Positions 1-5,462 of a DNA stretch of 19,968 bases are shown here, one piece after another. The notes beneath the pieces are model-generated. The model was not told the origin of the DNA. It saw only the letters and a program-made list of their open reading frames with translations, and searched no databases. Each line of letters opens with the position of its first letter. The first letter of the stretch is position 1. A program made the translations under genes and the position numbers. Source of the DNA: JBEKDJ01 sp050014415 (GTDB taxonomy: Bacteria > Desulfobacterota > BSN033 > UBA1163); contig JBEKDJ010000055.1 of assembly GCA_050014415.1 (NCBI GenBank), positions 1-19,968 of the forward strand. Direction: 5' to 3'.

Positions 1-2
1 CC

Positions 3-31
3 TTGACAAATTATGGGCATATGCTTATAAT
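3..31 (+). promoter_or_regulatory. consensus sigma-70 promoter of the DUF134 gene
   Basis: TTGACA at 3-8 and TATAAT at 26-31 are separated by exactly 17 bases, a perfect match to the housekeeping promoter consensus. The start codon of the DUF134 gene is at 55, with a strong ribosome-binding site (GGGAGGAGG, 41-49) in between, so the 5' leader would be short. A promoter this strong usually implies repression, and a palindrome sits inside the spacer and -10 box. Confidence 0.8.
11..30. promoter_or_regulatory. candidate operator palindrome overlapping the promoter
   Basis: The 20 bases from 11 to 30 form an imperfect palindrome. The outer arms are TTAT and ATAA and the perfect core is GCATATGC (17-24); 16 of 20 positions agree with the reverse complement. 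It fills the spacer and most of the -10 box, so a bound protein would block RNA polymerase. The adjacent DUF134 gene encodes a predicted DNA-binding protein, which makes autorepression the simplest reading; that is inference. Confidence 0.5.
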
Positions 32-54
32 TAGGCTGACGGGAGGAGGTTCAA

Positions 55-522
55 ATGGCAAGGCCAATAAATTGCAGACGAGTTGGTTCCATGCCTCAAA
101 GTGACTACTTCAAGCCAAGAGGTATTCCTCTTTCCATGCTGGAAGAGGTCGTTTTAACGGTTGATGAGTTTGAAGCCGTCCGGCTTGCCGACCTTGAGGG
201 TCTGTACCAAGACCAGGCAGCGGAAAAGATGAATGTCTCCCGCCAAACCTTTGGCCGGATTATCGAATCCGCCCATGAAAAAGTGGCAGAGGCATTGGTC
301 CAAGGCAAAGCATTAAAGATTAAAGGAGGTAAATTTGAAATGGCCGGGATGAGAAGATTTAGATGTTATGACTGCCAACACTCCTGGGAGCTACCTTACG
401 GAACAGGTAGGCCAGGGAACTGTCCTTCCTGCAAGAGTGGCAATATTCGAAGAGCGGAGGAAGACAGAGGATATGCCAGAGGAGTTGGAAGGGGGCAAGG
501 TAGGTGTTGCCGTGGAACTTAA
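55..522 (+). CDS. DUF134 family predicted DNA-binding protein with zinc-ribbon tail
   Basis: A 155-residue protein that opens with the MARPINCRRV block typical of DUF134. Residues about 33-80 form a sigma-70 region-4-like helix-turn-helix (EAVRLADLEGLYQDQAAEKM followed by VSRQTFGRII), supporting a DNA-binding role. The C-terminal part carries two CxxC pairs (Cys104/Cys107 and Cys123/Cys126), a likely zinc ribbon, then a Gly/Arg-rich tail ending in CCRGT. The start at 55 is fixed by the ribosome-binding site at 41-49. Family members often sit next to NifX/NifB-type proteins, as here, and are thought to regulate them. The ligand it senses is unknown; a metal or iron-sulfur state is plausible but unproven. 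Confidence 0.88.
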   Translation: MARPINCRRVGSMPQSDYFKPRGIPLSMLEEVVLTVDEFEAVRLADLEGLYQDQAAEKMNVSRQTFGRIIESAHEKVAEALVQGKALKIKGGKFEMAGMRRFRCYDCQHSWELPYGTGRPGNCPSCKSGNIRRAEEDRGYARGVGRGQGRCCRGT

Positions 523-566
523 CCAAAACAATAACGGAAGAGAAATATAGCCGAAGCATTCCAAAA

Positions 567-580
567 GGCGGGAAGCCGCC
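567..580 (+). other. small hairpin just upstream of the NifX-type start
   Basis: GGCGG and CCGCC form a perfect 5-bp stem around a GAAG loop. It ends 6 bases before the AAAGGAG ribosome-binding site (586-592) of the next gene. It may affect translation or mRNA processing, but it is short and could be chance. Confidence 0.3.
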
Positions 581-598
581 ATGAGAAAGGAGAAAGTC

Positions 599-973
599 AT
601 GAAAGTAGGTTTTGCGGTTCACAGCGATGAAGGGATCCGAAGTAAAGTCTATGATCATTTCGGTTCGGCGCCGGCGTTTATCATTATCGACACTGACACA
701 AAAGACCCAGTCAGGGTGGATAACAAGGATTCACATCACGTCCATGGGGCCTGCAACCCGATCATGGCCCTGGATGGCCATAGCGTTAATGCAATGGTCG
801 TGGGTGGAATAGGAGCAGGCGCCATAAACAAGTTAAACGCCATGGGCGTAAAGGTCTATGCGGCGGCCGCCGCAACCGTTAAGGAAAATCTTGAATTACT
901 GAGTGAAAACAAGCTTCAAGAGCTTTCGGTACAGAATGCATGTCGCGCTCATCAGGGGGCATGCGGACACTGA
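599..973 (+). CDS. NifX/NifB-type dinitrogenase iron-molybdenum cofactor binding protein
   Basis: A 124-residue protein of the small Nitro_FeMo-Co family (ribonuclease H-like fold) that binds metal clusters or helps carry iron-molybdenum-type cofactors. It starts MKVGFAVHSDEG and has the expected core MVVGGIGAGAINKLNAMGVKV, from about residue 66. Cysteines lie at 52, 115 and 122, the last two in a C-terminal CRAHQGACGH motif that could bind metal. ATG at 599 is preferred over the in-frame ATG at 581 because AAAGGAG (586-592) is correctly spaced for it and the protein then starts like its family. With no nitrogenase genes nearby, a general role in Fe-S or Mo cofactor handling is likelier than nitrogen fixation. 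It is probably cotranscribed with the DUF134 gene. Confidence 0.85.
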   Translation: MKVGFAVHSDEGIRSKVYDHFGSAPAFIIIDTDTKDPVRVDNKDSHHVHGACNPIMALDGHSVNAMVVGGIGAGAINKLNAMGVKVYAAAAATVKENLELLSENKLQELSVQNACRAHQGACGH

Positions 974-1052
974 AACGAGCTTGAAATGGAACAAAAAAAT
1001 TATTGCATAGGCAGGCAGGGTGTTGGAGTCTGCAAACGTGAAGGAGAATATC

Positions 1053-1286
1053 ATGCCGATTTATGAGTATCGCTGTGAGAAATGTGGTCAAATTAATGAG
1101 TTTCTGATTCTGGGAAGACAGGATCCGTTGCTCTGCAAGCAGTGCGGCAGCAAGGATTTAACGAAGCTGCTGTCCGCTCACAATACAGTCACCGCCTCGT
1201 CGCGTGGATCTACTGAGCCCGGTTCCGGAGGCTGTTGCGGGACACCCAATTCATGCGGCACACCGGGGAGCTGCTGTTCCGGGTAG
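1053..1286 (+). CDS. FmdB-family putative regulatory zinc-ribbon protein
   Basis: A 77-residue protein starting MPIYEYRCEKCG, the hallmark opening of the FmdB/CxxC_CXXC_SSSS family. Cys8/Cys11 and Cys28/Cys31 form a zinc ribbon. The Ser/Gly-rich remainder ends in a cysteine-rich tail (CCGTPNSCGTPGSCC) that could bind metal. ATG 1053 is chosen because AAGGAG (1041-1046) lies just upstream. The family was first noted in formylmethanofuran dehydrogenase operons and is annotated as regulatory, but its biochemical role is unclear. Here it follows the DUF134 and NifX-type genes and probably shares their transcript. Confidence 0.85.
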   Translation: MPIYEYRCEKCGQINEFLILGRQDPLLCKQCGSKDLTKLLSAHNTVTASSRGSTEPGSGGCCGTPNSCGTPGSCCSG

Positions 1287-1401
1287 GCGGCGTCTCTTCA
1301 GCGCCCCTGGCGAGAGAAGGCCGAAGAAACGCATGATGGTGCGATTTCGAACAGAAAATGGTTACTGGGCCTCTTTCTCGGTGACAATCTCACTCTTCGT
1401 G

Positions 1402-1587
1402 GACGCAATGGTTGTTGGAGGCATAGGTGCTGGTGCACTGGCGAAACTAAATGCATTAGGAATAAAAGTTTACGGAGCCGGAGCTCTTACTGTGAGAGAA
1501 AACCTGGCTTTGTTAAGTGAAAACAAACTTCAGGAGCTTTCTGTGGATCATGCCTGCCGGGCTCATCAAGGGGGCTGCGGGCATTAA
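1402..1587 (+). pseudogene. 5'-truncated second copy of the NifX-type gene
   Basis: From codon GAC at 1402 to the stop at 1585-1587 the frame encodes a 61-residue segment equivalent to the C-terminal half of the gene at 599-973. By hand alignment about 48 of 61 residues match, including the shared LLSENKLQELSV stretch and the CRAHQGGCGH ending. The N-terminal half is missing. The frame stays open upstream to about 1204, but that part overlaps the FmdB gene in another phase and bears no resemblance to the family. This is most simply a duplicate whose 5' half was deleted. A short expressed C-terminal domain cannot be excluded, but no convincing ribosome-binding site is visible. Confidence 0.7.
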
Positions 1588-1753
1588 CAACTATGTTGGT
1601 TTCGAAGAAATAGAGAAACAGTTTGAAAAAGAAGAACTCCTCTATCATTTGAGAGGACAAGAGGCGAAAAGATAAGGGTGGCCGGGGATTAGCAAGGATT
1701 GAAACCCTTTCTAAGGCGTAAGAATGTCTGAATACAGAGAATTCTGCTACTAG
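1588..1753 (+). other. gene-poor spacer with an open remnant
   Basis: No complete gene is visible. One frame reads openly from about 1589 to a stop at 1673-1675 with charged, coding-like residues (YVGFEEIEKQFEKEELLYH), but it has no start codon and I do not recognise it. It may be the end of another deleted gene. The rest, up to the MOSC remnant, shows no clear structure. Confidence 0.3.
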
Positions 1754-1894
1754 GTGGACTTTCATGGTTTGGGAAATTTGAGGGAGAATCTTGAGGAAAA
1801 AGAAATTGAATTACCAAAAGAAGGCCTGTTCTGTAAGGTTATCGAAAGTGGAGAGATCAAAGTGGGGGATATTATTAGATTGATCGAAGACTAA
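1754..1894 (+). pseudogene. MOSC-domain protein remnant (C-terminal end)
   Basis: One frame runs from just after a TAG at 1751 to TAA at 1892-1894 (46 codons). It begins VDFHGLGNLRENLEEKEIEL and ends with LFCKVIESGEIKVGDIIRL. These match two separate parts of MOSC-domain (molybdenum cofactor sulfurase C-terminal) proteins: the 'G-ENL..-GI-L' block and the C-terminal 'G-(F/Y)..V...GEI..GD.I' block. The roughly 50 residues that normally lie between them, including the conserved cysteine region, are absent, so the gene seems internally deleted as well as truncated at the start. MOSC proteins commonly accompany molybdopterin biosynthesis genes. The identification comes from pattern recognition of short blocks. 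Confidence 0.5.
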
Positions 1895-1905
1895 GGAAGA
1901 AGCTG

Positions 1906-2745
1906 ATGGAAACTCGGATAACGATATTATGTGAGAATTTGGTGGGTAAACGGATTGGTTCAGGCGAACATGGATTTTCTGCTTTTATTGAGACGGATAA
2001 GGGGAATTACCTCTTCGACACTGGCAACGGTCATTCTATCGTAGCGAATAGCCTAATATTGAATAAAGATTTAAGAAGCATCCAGAAGATCTTTTTGAGC
2101 CATGGTCACTATGATCATACCGGAGGACTCCCCGAAGTCCTAAAATTGAAAGGAAAAGTGGATGTCCATGCTCATCCTCATGTCTTTTTAGAGAGAATTG
2201 CTGTCCATAAAGAAAATGAAACAGAGACAAAAAGGTTTGTGGGGATTCCCTTCAAGAAGGTCTACTTAGAATCATTGGGAGCCAACTTTATTTTTAATAA
2301 TGGCTTTGAGGAAGTTGGAAAAGGAGTTTTTTTGACCGGGGAAGTACCAAGAAAAACCTCCTTCGAGAAACCCGATCCAAGGCTTTTCATTGAAATCGAT
2401 GGAAAAACGGCACAGGACATCTTCTTAGATGATCAATCCCTCATCCTGGATACGGAGAAAGGACTCGTTTTGATTCTCGGCTGTGCCCACTCAGGAATGA
2501 TCAATATCATCCACCACGTCATTGCCAGAACTGGAAAAGACAAATTCTATGCGATCCTCGGAGGAACGCATTTAGATTTCTTAACTTCTGAACAGTTTGA
2601 AAATTCCACTCAATCTCTCAAGAAGATGGAGATTGAGAGGATTGGTGTCTCGCATTGCACCGGCATGAGGGCAGCTTTCAGTCTTCATCAGGAATTTGGA
2701 GATCGTTTTTTCTATGGGTGTGTTGGAAGCGTTCTGGAGGTTTAG
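1906..2745 (+). CDS. metallo-beta-lactamase-fold hydrolase
   Basis: A 279-residue protein. SHGHYDHTGG (residues about 65-74) is the HxHxDH zinc-binding motif of the metallo-beta-lactamase fold. Further ligands are likely in GCAHSG and the histidine of GGTHLDF nearer the C-terminus. The pattern of FDTGNG, SHGHYDHTGGL, CAHSGMINI and GGTHL resembles the subgroup annotated as 7,8-dihydropterin-6-methyl-4-(beta-D-ribofuranosyl)aminobenzene-5'-phosphate synthase-like. That label is weakly founded in bacteria, so only the fold and hydrolase class are secure. The start at 1906 follows AAGGAAG at about 1894-1900. It probably acts in the cytoplasm because no signal peptide is visible. It lies 30 bases upstream of the lipoate ligase gene and may be cotranscribed with it. 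Confidence 0.88.
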   Translation: METRITILCENLVGKRIGSGEHGFSAFIETDKGNYLFDTGNGHSIVANSLILNKDLRSIQKIFLSHGHYDHTGGLPEVLKLKGKVDVHAHPHVFLERIAVHKENETETKRFVGIPFKKVYLESLGANFIFNNGFEEVGKGVFLTGEVPRKTSFEKPDPRLFIEIDGKTAQDIFLDDQSLILDTEKGLVLILGCAHSGMINIIHHVIARTGKDKFYAILGGTHLDFLTSEQFENSTQSLKKMEIERIGVSHCTGMRAAFSLHQEFGDRFFYGCVGSVLEV

Positions 2746-2775
2746 CTTAGCGTCACATTAAGGGAGGAATGGAAA

Positions 2776-3849
2776 ATGTTTCTTTTCGATCTTGGTAAAC
2801 TTCCTGAACAGCAGTCGATGCTTATCTTTCACGCCCTTGCCCATATGGGAGTGGAAGCTCTTGTGATCGTCTCTCCCAAAACTCCTCTTGTAAGCATTGG
2901 ATATTTCCAGGATGCGGAGCAGGAAGTCAATATTCAACATTGCAAGACTTCCAGAATTCCGTTCATGCGAAGAGAAGTAGGAGGGGGAGCAACCTATCTA
3001 GATGAAAATCAGATTTTTTATCAGTTGATCTGGAAGAAAGATAACCCCAGATTTCCGAGGGTCATTCAGGACACCTTCCCTTGGTTCTCCGAAGCCCCTG
3101 TAGAAACGTACAGGTCTTTTGGGATTCAGGCAGAATATCGGGCCATCAATGATATTGTGACCAGAGGAGGAAGAAAGATTGCTGGGGAAGGTGGAGGAAA
3201 CATCGAAGAATGCATGGTCTTTGTGGGCGGTATTCTCCTCGATTTCGATTATGAGGCGATGAGTAGGATATTAAAGGTTCCGGATGAAAAATTCAGGGAT
3301 AAGGTTTTTAAATCAATGGAAGAAAACTTGACAACGATGAAAAGGGAGTTGGGAACGATTCCCCCAAGAGAGGAAGTTGTTGCTGTGCTCAAGGAGAAAT
3401 TCGAAGAAAAATTGGGGAAGCTTGAGCAGGCTTCATTGAATGCACACCTTCTTGAAAAAATGAGACAGTTAGAATTATGGATGACCTCTGAAGAATTTCT
3501 CCATAAAAAGACTCCCAAAATCCCAAAGGGGGTGAAAATCAGAGAAGGAGTTGAAATATATTATGGCCTTCACAAGGCGAGAGGAGGGCTCATCCGAACA
3601 GCCGAGGAGATTTCCGATAATAGGATTGAAGGCATCGCTATTTCTGGTGATTTCACGTTCTATCCGAAAGAATACCTCAACGGGTTAGAGGAATCGTTGA
3701 AAAAAGTTCCTCTGGAAGAAAATCGGATTATGGAAAAGATAGGGGACTATTACCAAGAAAAAGGAATCGAATCACCGGGGGTTGAATCGAAAGACTTCGC
3801 CGAGACCATTTTGCCTCCGGTAATCATGAAAGAGGAGAAAAAAGCTTGA
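2776..3849 (+). CDS. lipoate--protein ligase family protein
   Basis: A 357-residue protein about as long as LplA-type ligases, which activate lipoate with ATP and attach it to a lysine of a target domain. The N-terminal catalytic domain has RREVGGGATYLD (65-76), equivalent to the RR.(S/G)GGGAVYHD lipoyl-AMP binding motif, and GGRKIAGEGGG (131-141) with the expected conserved lysine at 134. Residues from about 250 to 340 contain GGLIRTAEEI and IEGIAISGDFTFYP, matching the C-terminal accessory domain of bacterial ligases. The start follows GGGAGG at about 2761-2766. No lipoylated protein is encoded in the window, so the target is unknown; glycine cleavage H protein, 2-oxoacid dehydrogenases or lipoate-binding sulfur-oxidation proteins are possible. 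Confidence 0.88.
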   Translation: MFLFDLGKLPEQQSMLIFHALAHMGVEALVIVSPKTPLVSIGYFQDAEQEVNIQHCKTSRIPFMRREVGGGATYLDENQIFYQLIWKKDNPRFPRVIQDTFPWFSEAPVETYRSFGIQAEYRAINDIVTRGGRKIAGEGGGNIEECMVFVGGILLDFDYEAMSRILKVPDEKFRDKVFKSMEENLTTMKRELGTIPPREEVVAVLKEKFEEKLGKLEQASLNAHLLEKMRQLELWMTSEEFLHKKTPKIPKGVKIREGVEIYYGLHKARGGLIRTAEEISDNRIEGIAISGDFTFYPKEYLNGLEESLKKVPLEENRIMEKIGDYYQEKGIESPGVESKDFAETILPPVIMKEEKKA

Positions 3850-3971
3850 GTTCCTTGAGACAGCATTACTATGACCTCTTTTAGAAGATCTATAACTTTG
3901 TCATTTGGATACACTCAAGGGATCGGGAGGGTTCTCTGAGAATTGAGGTCAGAAATGAAGATACTCAATGA
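3846..3971 (+). pseudogene. possible broken N-terminus of a SAM-dependent methyltransferase
   Basis: Overlapping the ligase stop, a TTG-initiated frame reads SLRQHYYDLF, then TAG (3882-3884), then KIYNFVIWIHSRDREGSLR, and ends at TGA 3969-3971. The pattern 'YYDLF.KIYDF' is typical of the first helix of class I SAM-dependent methyltransferases, just before the glycine-rich motif. The motif region and everything after it are absent. I read it as a fragment left after deletion plus a nonsense mutation, although the match is short. Confidence 0.35.
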
Positions 3972-4194
3972 TCTCCTCCCCAGTTTTAAGGGTAATGATT
4001 TTCAGGTAAAGAGTGTAACACCATCACCCGGAGTGCTACGAAGGGTAAACGGATGGAAAATAAAGATGCCATACCGTTGCATGGGATGTAATAATGAAAA
4101 TAGCTTATGGCAATCTGGGGGTATAAAAAGAGCCTTCTTGAAAAGGCATTATGAAATCCAGGAGCAAATCGAAGCATTACGAGGCTGGTGGTGA
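3955..4194 (+). CDS. hypothetical short protein with one CxxC
   Basis: A 79-codon frame from ATG 3955 (a TTG at 3943 is also possible) ending 7 bases inside the next gene. I do not recognise the product. Its only notable feature is MPYRCMGCNNE, a single CxxC that could be half of a zinc or Fe-S site. A weak GAGGT at 3945-3949 precedes the start. It overlaps the putative methyltransferase remnant in another phase. The overlap of its stop with the GTG start of the oxidoreductase could mean translational coupling, or the frame could simply be chance in degraded DNA. Confidence 0.3.
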   Translation: MKILNDLLPSFKGNDFQVKSVTPSPGVLRRVNGWKIKMPYRCMGCNNENSLWQSGGIKRAFLKRHYEIQEQIEALRGWW

Positions 4195-5462
4195 TTCATT
4201 TGCATGCGAGAGAAATAAGCATGGTTATAGTTGGCAATGGGTGTGCAGGAGCGGAATGTATCAAAGCCCTGCGGGAAAGTGGGTACAATGGAAAAATCCA
4301 TCTCTTTACAGATAGCAAATGGCCCACATCTAACCCAATGCTTACGACCTACTACGTGGCGGGTAAAATTGGCTTTGATAGGCTTTTCCCTTATGGGGCC
4401 AGCCAGGAATTTTACTTGAAGTATGGGGTGAATGTATCTACTGAATTACCTGTGGTAGCCCTGGATGCTAAACAAAAAGTGGTATACGCCAAATCCGGGC
4501 TGGAACTCGGATACGATAAGTGCCTAATAGCTACCGGTGCCACTCCTTTTTTGCCTACGGTTAAAGGTATTGGCTCCGACCGGATCTATACCATGAGGAC
4601 AGTGGAAGATGCCATCCGTCTCAAAGATGCCATGGCTAAGAAGCCCAAGAAAGCCCTCATTATCGGTGCTTCGATGGTGGGTATAAAAGTGGTGGAACTC
4701 TTTTATAAGGAAGGGGTGGAAGTATGCTTAGCCGATCTGGCCCAGCACATCTTTCCCATGGCTGCCCATCCTGAATGTGGCCGGATCATTGAAGAACGTT
4801 TGGAGCAAAAAGGAATCAAACTGAGATTTGGGGCCGGAATAGAGAGAGTGGAAGAGACGACTCGGGGTGTAAGAGCTTATTTTAAAGACAGCACTGAGAA
4901 AGAAGAAGCCGATCTTTTGGTAATGTGCACAGGGGTACGTCCAAACATTGGTTTTATTGACCGAAAGCAAGTTGCTGTCGACAATGGGATATTAGTGGAT
5001 GGGCACATGAGAACAAGTATACCCGGACTTTATGCGGCCGGCGATGTGGCCCAGGGGAAAAATCTTCTCTCAGGAGGGTCACAGATTATAGGCTCGTGGA
5101 ACAACGCCCGGTACCAAGGGCGGACCGCAGGAAGAAACATGGCCGGAGGAAACGAGTTTTTCCCGGGAAACATTCCCCATCACATTACTCACTTTATGGG
5201 GATGGATTTTGTGGGGATGGGTGATGTAAACGGCCAGGACAGAATGGAGAAAAAAAACGATGGAAAAAGATACATCCAGCTATTCTGGAAAGACAGGCTT
5301 CTTACCGGAGCCAACTTTGTGGACAGCTATACGGAATCCGGGGCTATTAAAAACGCCCTGATTAAAGGACTCAGGCAAAAAGGACTTGTTTTATCGGGTT
5401 CCCTGCCCGTTATTCAAAACCAGTTAATAAAAAATATTTTATCGGAGGTCGAGAGAGCATGA
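4188..5462 (+). CDS. FAD-dependent NAD(P)-type oxidoreductase
   Basis: A flavoprotein disulfide reductase-fold protein of 424 residues from GTG 4188, or 413 from the internal ATG at 4221. The first Rossmann motif VIVGNGCAGAE (about 13-23) binds FAD, LIATGATPFLP is the conserved ATG segment, IIGASMVGIKVVELFYKEG is the second nucleotide-binding fold for NAD(P)H, and PGLYAAGDVA is the C-terminal FAD motif. The protein resembles NirB-type and rubredoxin reductase-type subunits. It lacks the cysteine pair of thiol reductases near the N-terminus and the catalytic cysteine of CoA-disulfide reductases (the site reads TSNPMLTTYY). ATG 4221 gives the more usual N-terminus, but neither start has a good ribosome-binding site. 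Its stop overlaps the next start (ATGA), so it is probably the electron-input partner of the molybdopterin subunit. Confidence 0.87.
   Translation: MVIHLHAREISMVIVGNGCAGAECIKALRESGYNGKIHLFTDSKWPTSNPMLTTYYVAGKIGFDRLFPYGASQEFYLKYGVNVSTELPVVALDAKQKVVYAKSGLELGYDKCLIATGATPFLPTVKGIGSDRIYTMRTVEDAIRLKDAMAKKPKKALIIGASMVGIKVVELFYKEGVEVCLADLAQHIFPMAAHPECGRIIEERLEQKGIKLRFGAGIERVEETTRGVRAYFKDSTEKEEADLLVMCTGVRPNIGFIDRKQVAVDNGILVDGHMRTSIPGLYAAGDVAQGKNLLSGGSQIIGSWNNARYQGRTAGRNMAGGNEFFPGNIPHHITHFMGMDFVGMGDVNGQDRMEKKNDGKRYIQLFWKDRLLTGANFVDSYTESGAIKNALIKGLRQKGLVLSGSLPVIQNQLIKNILSEVERA

Noticed and set aside
368..550. 60-codon frame overlapping the end of the DUF134 gene
   Set aside because: It is out of phase with a well supported gene whose zinc-ribbon cysteines explain the same bases, and it has no ribosome-binding site.
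1692..1703. GGATTGAAAC, the common 3' end of many CRISPR repeats
   Set aside because: It occurs once, with no second copy or regular spacing nearby, so there is no array.
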